DNA of 64,000 nucleotides from Paenibacillus planticolens (GTDB lineage Bacteria; Bacillota; Bacilli; Paenibacillales; NBRC-103111), in assembly GCF_013141725.1 (NCBI RefSeq), contig NZ_WHNZ01000061.1, forward strand, positions 62,001-126,000. The letters run 5' to 3'. A program made the position numbers and the translations under genes. Shown piece by piece: positions 53,888-63,797 of this stretch (positions are counted from its first letter, which is position 1; each line of letters opens with the position of its first letter). The notes below the pieces were generated by a model. The model was not told the origin of the DNA. It was given only the letters and a program-made list of their open reading frames with translations, and made no database searches.

Positions 53888-55327
53888 TTAAGCTGTTACA
53901 TCAAAGGAATTGCCATGGACAGCCGGTCTTGCTTGTGCTGCAGCAGTATCAACTTGCTGTTCGAAATCAAGCGCGTCCACATCATAACCGCCTGACTCGT
54001 TCTTGTTTTGACGTTGCGATTGACCAAATGCTTGCTGTTGGCGTTGTTCCTGGAACATACTGGATTGCATGTCTTGATTCTGAGTAACCTCCAGCTTCTC
54101 AACTTGCAAACCTTGTGTTTGAAGAGCTTGTCTCAGCTGCGGCAGCTGATTTTCTAACATTTGCTTTGCTGCTAAGGAATCGGCTGCAAACAGGGCAACC
54201 AATTGGCCGTCATGCATCGATATTTTCACATCAACATGCCCCAAATTTTTGGGAAACAGAGACAGCTTGGCTTCTGAGAAACCGTCGGCCAAAGTAATTT
54301 TCATGTTCTTCAGCACATGCTCTGTCATCTCTTCAGCAAAATTAGAAGCATTCATCGTCGGAATTGCCGTTTTATCAACGGCGGTCGGAGCTTGCTGTGC
54401 TCTCTGCAAATCAGCAATCGTCACAACCGTGTTCGCGGAAGATTCAGCTTCAGTCGGCAAATCGACTAGATTTGGCAATGAATCCGGCGATGCAGAAATG
54501 GAATCAACCTTCGGCGTTAGAAGAACATTCCTCATAGCAAGAAGCTCAAGCTTTGACTTGGCAGGTTGTAAAACAGTCACTGCGTTCACGTCAAAGTTCT
54601 GTTCAGACGTCTTTTTGCTGCCTGCCTTATGATGGCTCATCAACTTGTCGACCGAAACGGCTTCTTTTTTATTTCCTTTCAGCAGTCCCTCAGCGGCTTC
54701 AAGCGCACCAACAACCGTTGATCCTTCTTGAGCTTGATTCTTCAAGTTCGCCATCAATTCTGGCAGTAATGGCTGGATGACATTCTGTAAATCTTGATTT
54801 AAGAATTTCACGATCGGATTGTCTGGCTGCTGTTTGGACAAAGAAACGAGCGAAAGCAACGTATTCTGTGCTTGCAAATTCGTAACCTCGGTTGCTTGAA
54901 GCTTTAAAGCGTCCGGAAAGGAAGCAGCAGGATTCGATTGAGCTCCACCTAGCGTTTGCAGCAATTGCCCTGCGTCTTCAAACCACTTCTGAACTTTAGG
55001 ATCTTGCAATAGCTGTTCAGCTAGTGCCGGATTACTGTTCATCGCGTCTAAAACAACTTCAGCGAGCGGTTGCTCCTCCGGTTGAACATCCTGTGCCGCA
55101 GTTGCCTGCACGGGTGCTACCAGGCTCTGAAGCATTTGGAGCAGCATGCTTAACGAAAGTGCCGGATCCGATGCGCTCATCCCATCTTTCGATGAATTCG
55201 TTGGAGACATCTGACCGTCCAAGACTTGGGTAAAGCCGTCTTTGGAAGTTCCCCCTGTCGCAGCCGCCTTATTGTTTGAAGATGAAGCGGAAACTGCCGC
55301 AGGTGCTGTTTGTATTTGTACATCCAC
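53888..55327 (-). CDS. fliK: Flagellar hook-length control protein FliK
   Basis: 479 residues with a long low-complexity N-terminal part (Ala/Gln/Ser) and the conserved C-terminal Flg_hook domain (about 350-430, LTLADGFSEAKLSLFPKNLG-like segment with LFPKNLGHVDVKI). A Gln/Asn-rich tail follows. It measures hook length and triggers the FlhB switch. GTG at 55327 follows GGGAGGTG. Confidence 0.9.
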   Translation of the reverse strand: MDVQIQTAPAAVSASSSNNKAAATGGTSKDGFTQVLDGQMSPTNSSKDGMSASDPALSLSMLLQMLQSLVAPVQATAAQDVQPEEQPLAEVVLDAMNSNPALAEQLLQDPKVQKWFEDAGQLLQTLGGAQSNPAASFPDALKLQATEVTNLQAQNTLLSLVSLSKQQPDNPIVKFLNQDLQNVIQPLLPELMANLKNQAQEGSTVVGALEAAEGLLKGNKKEAVSVDKLMSHHKAGSKKTSEQNFDVNAVTVLQPAKSKLELLAMRNVLLTPKVDSISASPDSLPNLVDLPTEAESSANTVVTIADLQRAQQAPTAVDKTAIPTMNASNFAEEMTEHVLKNMKITLADGFSEAKLSLFPKNLGHVDVKISMHDGQLVALFAADSLAAKQMLENQLPQLRQALQTQGLQVEKLEVTQNQDMQSSMFQEQRQQQAFGQSQRQNKNESGGYDVDALDFEQQVDTAAAQARPAVHGNSFDVTA

Positions 55328-55364
55328 CTTTATATTTCACCTCCCTTCGTGACAACCATCTACG

Positions 55365-56279
55365 TTACTGAACAAGTTTAGCTGAAATCGAAGCAGCTAT
55401 TTCCTTATTCGCATCCGATAATGCCGACATCACTTTGGAACGGGAAGCATTATCCATGCCGCTTAGGATGGCTAACACTTTGTCAGGATTCGATTTGTTC
55501 ATCTCGATCAGCACATTAGATGCACTCTTTGGAGTCATATTGGCAAAAGTTTGACCTAAATCGGATTTGCTGACAGCGGTCGTCTCTTTCGCTGTGCTTC
55601 CCCCATTCGTTGCTAATCTTTCTTGCAAAGCAGCGATTTCCTTATCCCGGACTGGAACAATATCTTTGAGCCCCATGGAAGCTTCCGCCGCTTTCGCAGC
55701 GTTCATTTTTTCAAGAATAGCTCCCCGGTTGTCCGGCTTCATCATGGAAAATATAAGCACCATTTCTTTCGGTGTAAGTGCTTCAATGATTGGAGCTGCT
55801 TTACTTGGGGTCATTTTGGCATACATATTGGCCAGCTGTGTAATCTGATTCGCATACTCTTCTTCTGTTTGCGTCTTGTCTTTCAGCTTGTCTTCAAGTT
55901 CCGTGATTTTCGCCCCTGCATCTTTGATCGATTGGTCCTTTTGTTCAGCAGACGATTCTGCTTTCTGCAAGGAGGCTTGAAGTTCCGCCACTTTGGCGTT
56001 AAGCTTCGTAATCTCATCATCTTTGGTTTTGATGCTTTGTTCAGGAGTCGTCTGCACACCTGAGCTGCTTACAACGCTTTTTTCCTTAGGTGCAGGAACG
56101 ATTGCCCCGATTACCGGTGTGTTATGCAACGCTTTCTGAATGCTGCTCTTGATGTCATAATCAAAGATTGACAACAACACGAAGAGCAGGACAGCCGTAA
56201 ACACAAAGGGGATGACAAACCATATCAGAAACCGTTCCAGCGCACTATAAGATGCACCTTCAATGCTTGTATCGGCCAT
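55365..56279 (-). CDS. ylxF: YlxF/MotE-like membrane protein
   Basis: 304 residues: transmembrane helix (about 18-42), a coiled coil (about 85-145), then two MgtE-N/FliG-like repeats with YAKMTPSKAAPIIEALTPKE and later TFANMTPKSASNVLIEM. B. subtilis ylxF has the same place between fliJ and fliK. A role in basal-body or stator support is inferred from MotE relatives. Confidence 0.88.
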   Translation of the reverse strand: MADTSIEGASYSALERFLIWFVIPFVFTAVLLFVLLSIFDYDIKSSIQKALHNTPVIGAIVPAPKEKSVVSSSGVQTTPEQSIKTKDDEITKLNAKVAELQASLQKAESSAEQKDQSIKDAGAKITELEDKLKDKTQTEEEYANQITQLANMYAKMTPSKAAPIIEALTPKEMVLIFSMMKPDNRGAILEKMNAAKAAEASMGLKDIVPVRDKEIAALQERLATNGGSTAKETTAVSKSDLGQTFANMTPKSASNVLIEMNKSNPDKVLAILSGMDNASRSKVMSALSDANKEIAASISAKLVQ

Positions 56280-56302
56280 CTCCTTGTTCCTCCTTTACCT
56301 TC

Positions 56303-56746
56303 TCAATACGAGAGTCGTTTGAAACGGTTTGTTGCCATCTCATCCAGAGCGTCTTGCTCTTTTTTTGCAACAAAGGATTGAAATTGGCTGTATGCCTTTT
56401 CTCTGGCTTTCGTCCAAACCTTTTCATCGATCATTTTTTCGGAAAGATGCTCCTGCTTTTTGAGCACGACATGTTTCGCTTGCTGCACATCCTGATGCTT
56501 GCGGGCGATCTGCCGCTCAACATGATTCATATAAGTCTGCAGCATTAACATCTTGGCAATGGAGACCGAATCTCTGGAGGCAGTCACCATTTCCTGGTGA
56601 AGGTTTTCTTTTTGCTCAAACAAGCCACGTAAACTCGTTTCTTCATTCCTTAATTGACCCATTGCCTCAGACAAAATCCATTCTGCCTGTGTTCGTTCAT
56701 TGTTTTTCAAATCGACAATTTGCTGGAAAGAATAACGAAAATGCAT
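56303..56746 (-). CDS. fliJ: Flagellar export chaperone FliJ
   Basis: 147 residues, almost all coiled coil, as expected for the stalk that sits in the FliI hexamer and touches FlhA. HFRYSFQQIVDLKNNERTQA is the typical N-terminus. It follows fliI by nine bases. Confidence 0.93.
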   Translation of the reverse strand: MHFRYSFQQIVDLKNNERTQAEWILSEAMGQLRNEETSLRGLFEQKENLHQEMVTASRDSVSIAKMLMLQTYMNHVERQIARKHQDVQQAKHVVLKKQEHLSEKMIDEKVWTKAREKAYSQFQSFVAKKEQDALDEMATNRFKRLSY

Positions 56747-56755
56747 TCAGGACCC

Positions 56756-58081
56756 TCATCCCTTATAAAATTCGTGAATCAATCGTTCTTGAGCTTCTTC
56801 ATAGGTTAGCTTTTCACTTGTTTTTTGCTTCGTGAAATCCCAAATAGCATCAATATGATCCATGGCAACATCAATATTCGGATTAGAACCTTTTTGGTAC
56901 GCCCCAATATTAATTAGATCTTCCGAATCTTTATATATAGAGAGAAGTCGCTTTAGATGATCAGCAGCTTCCATATGTTCAGTAGGAACAATTTCTTTCA
57001 TAACACGGCTTACACTGGATAAAACATCGATGGCCGGATAATGACCTTTATTTGCGATACTGCGATTCAGGACAATATGTCCATCCAGAATCCCCCGTAC
57101 CGCATCGGCAATCGGCTCATTCATGTCATCGCCGTCTACAAGCACGGTATAGAATGCCGTAATGGATCCTTTAGGCCCCGTGCCGGAACGCTCCAATAAT
57201 CGCGGAAGCATGGCAAAAACCGATGGCGTGTAACCACGCGTTGCCGGAGGCTCCCCTACCGCAAGGCCGACTTCACGCTGTGCCATCGCGAACCGGGTGA
57301 CGGAATCCATCATCATCATGACATTTAAGCCGCGATCTCGAAAATACTCAGCAATACTCGTTGCAATCATGGCACCTTTAATACGTATGAGCGCAGGTTG
57401 ATCTGACGTGGCCACGATGACGACAGATCTTGCAAGTCCTTCAGGGCCCAGATCTCTTTCGATAAAGTCCAAGACCTCTCTGCCCCGCTCACCGATAAGG
57501 GCTATAACGTTAACATCCGCTGATGTATTGCGGGCGATCATTCCCATCAGGGTACTCTTTCCGACACCGGATCCGGCAAAAATGCCCACACGCTGACCTT
57601 TGCCAATCGTTAACAAACCATCGATACAGCGAACGCCTACGGAGATCGGATTCAGCACTCTAGGGCGCGTAAGCGGATTGCCCGGTACATTATTGGTTGA
57701 ATATTGAGCCATCCTGGAAGGCAGGAACGAGCCATCCAACGGTTGTCCTAAACCGTCTAGCACTTTACCAAGCAGTTCGTGTCCAACTTGAACGGTGAGT
57801 GGCTTTCCGGTCCCAACAACATCACAGCCAGGTCCGATGGAATCCAAATCGCCAAGAGGCATCAAAATCACTTTATTGCTGCGAAAACCAACGACTTCGG
57901 CTTTCAATGGCTTATTGGATTTGTGCGGGTAGATATAACACAGATCGCCAATGCTTACATCCGGACCTTCTGACTCAACAGTCAAACCGATGACTTGCGT
58001 CACTTTGCCGTTAACTCGAATCGGGTCAATGGCATTCAAATGCTCTTTGTACTTATCGACTTTTGGCAGCGCACTGTTCAT
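56756..58081 (-). CDS. fliI: Flagellar export ATPase FliI
   Basis: 441 residues, F1-ATPase beta-like. Walker A GSGVGKST near residue 168; Walker B with LNVMMMMDSVTRFAMAQREV. It energises type III export with FliH and FliJ. The start overlaps the fliH stop as ATGA. Confidence 0.97.
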   Translation of the reverse strand: MNSALPKVDKYKEHLNAIDPIRVNGKVTQVIGLTVESEGPDVSIGDLCYIYPHKSNKPLKAEVVGFRSNKVILMPLGDLDSIGPGCDVVGTGKPLTVQVGHELLGKVLDGLGQPLDGSFLPSRMAQYSTNNVPGNPLTRPRVLNPISVGVRCIDGLLTIGKGQRVGIFAGSGVGKSTLMGMIARNTSADVNVIALIGERGREVLDFIERDLGPEGLARSVVIVATSDQPALIRIKGAMIATSIAEYFRDRGLNVMMMMDSVTRFAMAQREVGLAVGEPPATRGYTPSVFAMLPRLLERSGTGPKGSITAFYTVLVDGDDMNEPIADAVRGILDGHIVLNRSIANKGHYPAIDVLSSVSRVMKEIVPTEHMEAADHLKRLLSIYKDSEDLINIGAYQKGSNPNIDVAMDHIDAIWDFTKQKTSEKLTYEEAQERLIHEFYKG

Positions 58082-58905
58082 GTTCCTATTCCCTCGCTTT
58101 GAGTGGCCAACTGCTGCAGAGCGGATTTGATCTCTTTCAGCTGCGTATCAATTCTGGCATCAATGCTGCCAAAAGAAGAACGAATGACACATCCGCGGTC
58201 TTGTACCGTGGAATCCGGAATAATTTGCAGTTCAGCCTGTGAATCTATAGAGGTAAGCAATTCTTCACGAGCATCTTGTATGTATGCGAATTGTGACGGT
58301 GCCACGCACAGCGCAATGATTCCTTTTTCCCGTCTGCGTGATAGAACGTTCTGAATTAACTCTATAACCCATTCCGGGTTCAAGGTTAACTGTCTACCGA
58401 TCACTTTCTCAGCGATTGATGTACTAAGCTCTATCAAGAAAGGCTCCGATTCATGAATGATTTGCTGCTTAAGCTTATAGGCTTGTTCTAAAACACTTTG
58501 GGCTTCCGTCAGCATTTCACTATATTCCTGTCTAAGCACCTCTTCAGCTTGAACGGTTCCTTGTTGGTAGCCTTCTTCAAAGCCAGACTGTCTTGATAAG
58601 GCGACATGCTCTTCATCTTCTGCACGGCGCGTTGCCCACCAGGCGTTGATTTCTTCATGCGTCTGTTCGCGAAGTGCCGAGCATTCCTGCATAGCCTGAT
58701 GAATCTGCTCATTAGCAAAAGCTTCAGCGTCTTGAAGAATTTGATCCTTCATATTCGTTGCTTCCGTTAATTCCTGCTGCTGTTCAGGAGTAAGCTGATC
58801 ACCGGACTCATACTCCTCATGAAGAAGATGAGCAGGCAAAGTCGATTCAACTAACTTCTTATCATCCAAGGCGTAATAAGCGAATGATTTAATGACATTA
58901 GACAA
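58078..58905 (-). CDS. fliH: Flagellar export regulator FliH
   Basis: About 275 residues: a Gln/Glu-rich helical N-terminal half and a C-terminal V-ATPase-E-like domain (about 155-270) with EPFLIELSTSIAEKVIGRQL. It binds FliI and the C-ring. I choose TTG at 58905 behind GGAGGAGAC, overlapping the fliG end by eight bases; the frame is open for 13 codons more but without a ribosome site. Confidence 0.9.
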   Translation of the reverse strand: MSNVIKSFAYYALDDKKLVESTLPAHLLHEEYESGDQLTPEQQQELTEATNMKDQILQDAEAFANEQIHQAMQECSALREQTHEEINAWWATRRAEDEEHVALSRQSGFEEGYQQGTVQAEEVLRQEYSEMLTEAQSVLEQAYKLKQQIIHESEPFLIELSTSIAEKVIGRQLTLNPEWVIELIQNVLSRRREKGIIALCVAPSQFAYIQDAREELLTSIDSQAELQIIPDSTVQDRGCVIRSSFGSIDARIDTQLKEIKSALQQLATQSEGIGT

Positions 58906-59914
58906 TAATATCGTCTCCTCCACCACGTGCAATGATGATTTCACCTGATTCCTCTAGGCGGCGGATAGTAGCAACAATTCTGGTTTGAGCTTCCTCAACG
59001 TCACGCAAACGAACCGGACCCATAAATTCCATTTCTTCCTTGAACGTTTCTGCCATGCGTTTGGACATATTTTTGAATAGAACATCACGAACTTCCTCGC
59101 TCGCAACTTTAAGCGCAAGCTGCAGATCGGCATTCTCGATATCACGAATAATGCGCTGAATGGAGCGATTGTCAATATTGACAATATCCTCGAATACGAA
59201 CATCCGTTTCTTGATTTCTTCCGCAAGTTCGGGATCTTGAATTTCCAACGAATCGAGAATCGTTCGCTCTGTCCCCCTGTCAACACCATTCAAGATTTGA
59301 ACGATAGATGCAATACCGCCGGCATTTGTATAATCCTGAGTAACCGTAGACGATAGCTTCTGTTCAAGCACACGTTCCACTTGACTAATGACTTCCGGCG
59401 AAGTACTGTCCATCAGTGCGATTCGCTTGGCAACGTCCGCTTGTTTCTCTTGCGGCAATGAAGACAAAATGATTGAAGCCTGATCGGCTTGTAAGTAAGA
59501 CAAGACGAGCGCAATGGTCTGCGAATTCTCATTTTGAATAAAGTTGAGAATTTGAGCAGGATCTGCTTTTCTCGCAAAGTCGAACGGCCGTACTTGCAGC
59601 GTAGCTGTCAAGCGATTTATTATATCGAGCGCTTTCTGTGAACCGAGCGCTTTCTCCAAAATATCTTTGGCGTAAGCAATACCGCCTTGAGAAATGAACT
59701 CTTGCGCTAAGCAGATTTGATGAAACTCAGACAGGATCGATTCTTTCTCGTAGGAATCTACTTTCCTTACATTCGCAATCTCTAGTGTTAACTGCTCAAT
59801 TTCTTCTTCACGCAAGTGCTTGAATATTTGAGCGGACACCTCAGGGCCTAAACTGATCAAAAGAATGGCTGCCTTTTGTCGTCCGGTTAACCCGTTTAGA
59901 GCAGCTTTGGCCAT
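58898..59914 (-). CDS. fliG: Flagellar motor-switch protein FliG
   Basis: 338 residues, N-terminal MS-ring-binding, middle armadillo (KADPAQILNFIQNENSQTIA) and C-terminal torque domain with FVFEDIVNIDNRSIQRIIRD and LFKNMSKRMAETFKEEM, whose charged helix faces the stator. It follows fliF by 12 bases. Confidence 0.97.
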   Translation of the reverse strand: MAKAALNGLTGRQKAAILLISLGPEVSAQIFKHLREEEIEQLTLEIANVRKVDSYEKESILSEFHQICLAQEFISQGGIAYAKDILEKALGSQKALDIINRLTATLQVRPFDFARKADPAQILNFIQNENSQTIALVLSYLQADQASIILSSLPQEKQADVAKRIALMDSTSPEVISQVERVLEQKLSSTVTQDYTNAGGIASIVQILNGVDRGTERTILDSLEIQDPELAEEIKKRMFVFEDIVNIDNRSIQRIIRDIENADLQLALKVASEEVRDVLFKNMSKRMAETFKEEMEFMGPVRLRDVEEAQTRIVATIRRLEESGEIIIARGGGDDIIV

Positions 59915-59926
59915 ACAAGCGCACCT

Positions 59927-61513
59927 CTATTCGTCTACTAACCAAGTGCGAAGCAGATTAACAAACTCCTCTGGTCGCTTTTTCGCAAGTGTTTCCAGCT
60001 GCTTACGTACTTGATTGTCATTTGTTACATTTTCAATATCGATCGTTGGAAGCTCCGCTTTGCTAGCAGCCATGTTCAGATCTTGATCCATCAATTTCTG
60101 CTGGGCAGCTTTTCTGCGTCTTCTAATTGCAAATCCTGCAATCGCGCCGATCGCTAACGCCGCAAGCGCCAAACCAGCGTAAGTCAAGTATGTAGTCGTC
60201 TTGGAAACGGACAAATCCGCAGGTCTTGCAAAAGAATGAGCAAGAACCGTAACTTTTTTCTGCAGTTCGTCGTCTGTATATGTAACCTTATTATCTGCAA
60301 GTGCTGTCCTTACGATATTGACTAAAGCATTTTGCACCGCAGTCTTTGTTTCGGCAGTCAATGAGGTCGGATCATCTTTAACCGGTGGTTCTATGCCAAC
60401 GTTAATGCTTAAATCTTTCACAACGTATGGCGTAGAAACGATGTCGTTCGTAATCCGATTCACTTCGTAATTTACGGTTTTAGAGTTCTTCTCGGAGTTG
60501 GATTTCCCGGAATTGGATGATCCCGGATATCCAGGAACGTCTGTCGTGCCTGTACCAGGCACCCCGCCTGTATCCGCTCCGTTATTTTGATAAGATTCGC
60601 TGGCTTCCTGAAGTGAAATCTCCAAACCTTTTTGGTCTACTTGATTTGGCGCAGAGACAAGCTTTTCCTGGCTCTTCTTTTGATCGAAGTTCATGGTTGA
60701 GAATACACTCACATTAACTTTATCGCGGCCAAACATTGTACCCAGCATGTTCGTAATATTTTTCTGCAGATCCTTTTGAAACTTATCGTTAATGTCGGAC
60801 TGGCTTGTCACTAGGCTTGAAGAAGATTGACCGCCCGCTTTGGAAGAAACCAAGCTTTGCCCGTACTGGTCTGAAATGGTGATGTTCTCAACCGGAAGAT
60901 TCTTAATGCTGTGTGAAACCAAGTTATAGATCGTATCAATTTTCCCTTGATCCAAGCTGTAGCCCTGTTTCATTTGAAGAACAACGGATGCTGTTGCCTT
61001 CTCTGCCTGCTGCTGTAAGAAAGGTCCTTCTTCCGGAAGGGAGATCAGAACTTTTGAACCTGCAATCGCCTGATTTGAATTGATCAGTTGTTGCAGCTCA
61101 CCTTGAATCGCGTTCAAGTACTTCACTTTAAATTCGTTATCCGTAATACCAAATGAACTGCTGCTGCTAAAAGCACCGAAACCAAGGGAACCATTTTTAT
61201 TTAATCCTTGCGATTCCACGCCCAGTTTCACGTTTGCAACTTCACTTGTCGGTACTTCGATGCTTTTACCATCAGCACTAAGCTTATATGGAATCTTAGC
61301 TGTATCCAGATAACCCTTGATTGCTGCCGCATCGCTAGGCTGCAGTTCAGTAAATGCTAAGGAGTACTCCGTTTTAGATAAATTCACACTGATAATTGCT
61401 GCAGTAAGAATCAGAAGGACGACCGTTGCGATAAAAGTAATTTTTGTTGCTCTACTATATCGATTCCAATACTGCTTAACTTTTTCCCAGTACTGGAGGA
61501 GATTCTCGTTCAC
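59927..61513 (-). CDS. fliF: Flagellar MS-ring protein FliF
   Basis: About 528 residues: first membrane helix at about 20-42, ring-building motifs (about 45-220, with TEYSLAFTELQPSDAAAIKG and ALISL-type loop), a Ser/Gly-rich periplasmic loop (about 295-350), second helix near 440-460, and a C-terminal FliG-binding tail (RKQLETLAKKRPEEFVNLLR). GTG at 61513 has GGGGTGA just upstream; TTG at 61534 is the alternative. Confidence 0.93.
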   Translation of the reverse strand: MNENLLQYWEKVKQYWNRYSRATKITFIATVVLLILTAAIISVNLSKTEYSLAFTELQPSDAAAIKGYLDTAKIPYKLSADGKSIEVPTSEVANVKLGVESQGLNKNGSLGFGAFSSSSSFGITDNEFKVKYLNAIQGELQQLINSNQAIAGSKVLISLPEEGPFLQQQAEKATASVVLQMKQGYSLDQGKIDTIYNLVSHSIKNLPVENITISDQYGQSLVSSKAGGQSSSSLVTSQSDINDKFQKDLQKNITNMLGTMFGRDKVNVSVFSTMNFDQKKSQEKLVSAPNQVDQKGLEISLQEASESYQNNGADTGGVPGTGTTDVPGYPGSSNSGKSNSEKNSKTVNYEVNRITNDIVSTPYVVKDLSINVGIEPPVKDDPTSLTAETKTAVQNALVNIVRTALADNKVTYTDDELQKKVTVLAHSFARPADLSVSKTTTYLTYAGLALAALAIGAIAGFAIRRRRKAAQQKLMDQDLNMAASKAELPTIDIENVTNDNQVRKQLETLAKKRPEEFVNLLRTWLVDE

Positions 61514-61556
61514 TCTGTCACCCCATCGAACCAAAGTTTTAGCAGCACCTAATTAA

Positions 61557-61865
61557 TTACAGCTGCATTCTCATCATTTCTTGGTAAGCTTCAAGGACTT
61601 TATTTCTAACTTGTACAGTAAGTTCCAGTCCTAACGACGCTTTCTCCGAGGCAATTGTCAATTGATGGACATCGGAAAGCTCTCCTTTGATGAAACTCTG
61701 ATTCAATTGATCAACTTGTTGTTGTTGGACATTTAAATTTGTAATGGCTTCATTGAGGAAAGAACCAAACCGTTTACCAAGGTCCGCAGCCCCTTCACCA
61801 GAGCTGTCTTTGGGCTGAACCGAACTCATGATATTCAGCGGACTATAACTAATTTTGTCAATCAT
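61557..61865 (-). CDS. fliE: Hook-basal-body protein FliE
   Basis: 102 residues, FGSFLNEAITNLNVQQQQVD and ASLGLELTVQVRNKVLEAYQ match FliE, the first exported protein joining the MS ring to the rod. It lies between flgC and fliF. Confidence 0.94.
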   Translation of the reverse strand: MIDKISYSPLNIMSSVQPKDSSGEGAADLGKRFGSFLNEAITNLNVQQQQVDQLNQSFIKGELSDVHQLTIASEKASLGLELTVQVRNKVLEAYQEMMRMQL

Positions 61866-61885
61866 GCTGCAACCTCCCGTACGGA

Positions 61886-62335
61886 TTATCTACCAATCTC
61901 TAATGCTTTCGTTATCATCGCTTTGCTAGCATTCAGTGCAGTAACGTTCGCTTCATAAGATCTTGTCGCTGAAATCATATCAACCATCTCTTTGAGCACA
62001 TCGACATTGGGCATGTAAACAAATCCATTTGCGTCTGCATCAGGATGCGATGGGTTATATACTTGTTTAAGCGGCGACTGATCCTCAAAAATTTTATTAA
62101 CACGCACGCCCTCGCCGGTCCCATCCGCCATAGCCGATTGCAAGGACTGCGCAAAACTCGGTTGCGATTTCGTCTCAAAAGAAACTAGCTTTCTCGTATA
62201 AGGAACCCACTTGCCATCTACAAACTTAGCACGCGTAGTATCTGCATTCGCAATGTTAGAAGAGACGACATCCATTCTTAAGCGCTGTGCAGTGAGTGCC
62301 GATGAACTGATGTCAAAACCGTTTGTAAGCCTCAT
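61886..62335 (-). CDS. flgC: Flagellar proximal-rod protein FlgC
   Basis: 149 residues. FDISSSALTAQRLRMDVVSS plus NIANADTT at the N-terminus and the C-terminal SATRSYEANVTALNASKAM are the rod signature. It follows flgB by six bases. Confidence 0.95.
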   Translation of the reverse strand: MRLTNGFDISSSALTAQRLRMDVVSSNIANADTTRAKFVDGKWVPYTRKLVSFETKSQPSFAQSLQSAMADGTGEGVRVNKIFEDQSPLKQVYNPSHPDADANGFVYMPNVDVLKEMVDMISATRSYEANVTALNASKAMITKALEIGR

Positions 62336-62341
62336 TAGTTA

Positions 62342-62749
62342 TTACTTCCCTCCTAAGACTGTGCGCATTTTTTTGAATTCGCTGTTCATTTGTTGAATCA
62401 TCGTATTGTATTTCAATTGATTTTTAGCCATTAGTGACATTTCATAGTCCATATCGACATTGTTCATATTATTGTTAATCGCTGTCGATTCGTCGGTTTT
62501 TATTTCTGAATTCGGCACAGTTGTCGATTTACCTATTAAGAAATGCCTAGGGTCTGTCCGATAACCTTCTATAGAGGGCGTTGACGAATTCATCTCTCCT
62601 TGCAAAAGCTCTTCAAACAAGACATCTGAACGCTTGAAGTAAGGTGTATCCACATTGGCGACGTTATTCGCTGTTACTTTTTGTCTAAGTGTCGAGGCAT
62701 CGAGCGAGCGCTCCATCAAGTTCCAACTAGGCTTGTCTAACAAAGACAC
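62342..62749 (-). CDS. flgB: Flagellar proximal-rod protein FlgB
   Basis: 135 residues, with LRQKVTANNVANVDTPYFKR and a C-terminal MAKNQLKYNTMIQQMNSEFK. It is the first gene of the fla/che operon. The start is GTG at 62749, eight bases after AAGGGGG. Its upstream region carries CodY- and Spo0A-box-like sites. Confidence 0.94.
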   Translation of the reverse strand: MSLLDKPSWNLMERSLDASTLRQKVTANNVANVDTPYFKRSDVLFEELLQGEMNSSTPSIEGYRTDPRHFLIGKSTTVPNSEIKTDESTAINNNMNNVDMDYEMSLMAKNQLKYNTMIQQMNSEFKKMRTVLGGK

Positions 62750-62820
62750 ACACGTTACCCCCTTTCAATAGAGTATTCGAGACTTATACTTCCACATAGT
62801 AAGTAAGTATTCCTTCTTGT

Positions 62821-62827
62821 TTCGACA
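62821..62827 (-). promoter_or_regulatory. Spo0A-box-like site upstream of flgB
   Basis: The minus strand reads TGTCGAA, an exact 7-base 0A box, 72 bases upstream of the flgB start and directly next to the CodY-like box. A 7-base match occurs by chance every few kb, so the position is what makes it interesting. Confidence 0.35.
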
Positions 62828-62828
62828 A

Positions 62829-62843
62829 TATTTTCAAAAAATG
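62829..62843 (-). promoter_or_regulatory. CodY-box-like operator upstream of flgB
   Basis: The minus strand reads CATTTTTTGAAAATA, 12 of 15 matches to the CodY consensus AATTTTCWGAAAATT, within the flgB control region. CodY represses the B. subtilis fla/che operon, and codY is the adjacent upstream gene here. Confidence 0.5.
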
Positions 62844-62925
62844 ATTCGAAATAGTTCCTTATTGTAGAATTTTGTAAACTCCACCCACTTCTAATCATCT
62901 AAGATATTGGCTTAAGTTACAATAA

Positions 62926-62958
62926 GAAAAAAGCCCTATCTTTTAATCAGATAGGACT
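62926..62958 (-). terminator. Intrinsic terminator after codY
   Basis: AGTCCTATCT/AGATAGGGCT 10-bp stem (one G-U-type pair), 7-base loop, then TTTTTT. It separates the clpQY-codY transcript from the fla/che operon. Confidence 0.9.
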
Positions 62959-62973
62959 TTCTAATCGGATCAG

Positions 62974-63759
62974 CTATAGTTTCGTCTTTTGCTGTTCGAT
63001 GCTTTGGATCAATTGTTCATTTAAAATTCGGATATAAGTGCCTTTCATGCCAAGCGATCGCGTCTCAATAACTCCGGCACTTTCCAGCTTGCGAAGCGCA
63101 TTCACAATAACGGAACGAGTGATGCCAACTCTGTCCGCAATTTTGCTCGCGACTAATAGACCTTCTTTGCCATCCAATTCCTCGAATATATGTTCCACTG
63201 CTTCCATTTCGCTAAATGACAAGGAACCAATGGCTACTTGAACGACTGCTTTGCTTCTTGCCTCTTCCTCTATTTCTTCAGCGCGCTCCCTTAATATTTC
63301 CATGGCGATTACTGTCGAACCGTATTCAGCCAAAATAAGATCGTCATCAATAAAGATGCCTTCATTGCGGCTTAAAATCAGAGTCCCTAACCGGTCGCCA
63401 CCGCCAATAATCGGAACCAGCGTCGTATGGGTATAAGGGAACATATCTTTCATTTGCTCCGTGTAGTAAAAATACGGGCTGTTCGGTTCCGAAGTTGACG
63501 TTGTTTCCTCTATTTTAAGCAGAAGATTATTGGATTCCGATGGAAATCTTCGTTCAAGCAATATCGCCTGGTTCATTTCGGGGGAAATGGGATCGTTCGT
63601 TGTGGCATAGCCTAGAATTTTCCCTTTACGACTCACAACATAAATATTCGCAATCACAATATCGCGAAGCACTTCTGCCATATCCATAAAGCTAACCGCG
63701 TTTCCTGCTTCTTTTTGCAGCAAGCGATTTAGCCTTCTTGTTTTGTTTAGTAAACTCAT
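62974..63759 (-). CDS. codY: Global nutritional regulator CodY
   Basis: 261 residues: N-terminal GAF domain that senses branched-chain amino acids ([14 protein letters not shown], then [20 protein letters not shown]), and a C-terminal winged helix (about 200-258) with [20 protein letters not shown] followed by [20 protein letters not shown]. It binds AATTTTCWGAAAATT-type operators to repress stationary-phase, transport and motility genes. ATG at 63759 follows AGGAGG. It lies 38 bases after hslU, as in other Firmicutes. Confidence 0.97.
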   Translation of the reverse strand: MSLLNKTRRLNRLLQKEAGNAVSFMDMAEVLRDIVIANIYVVSRKGKILGYATTNDPISPEMNQAILLERRFPSESNNLLLKIEETTSTSEPNSPYFYYTEQMKDMFPYTHTTLVPIIGGGDRLGTLILSRNEGIFIDDDLILAEYGSTVIAMEILRERAEEIEEEARSKAVVQVAIGSLSFSEMEAVEHIFEELDGKEGLLVASKIADRVGITRSVIVNALRKLESAGVIETRSLGMKGTYIRILNEQLIQSIEQQKTKL

Positions 63760-63797
63760 TTAACTGCCTCCTACTTACATTACCATGCAATCGTTCG

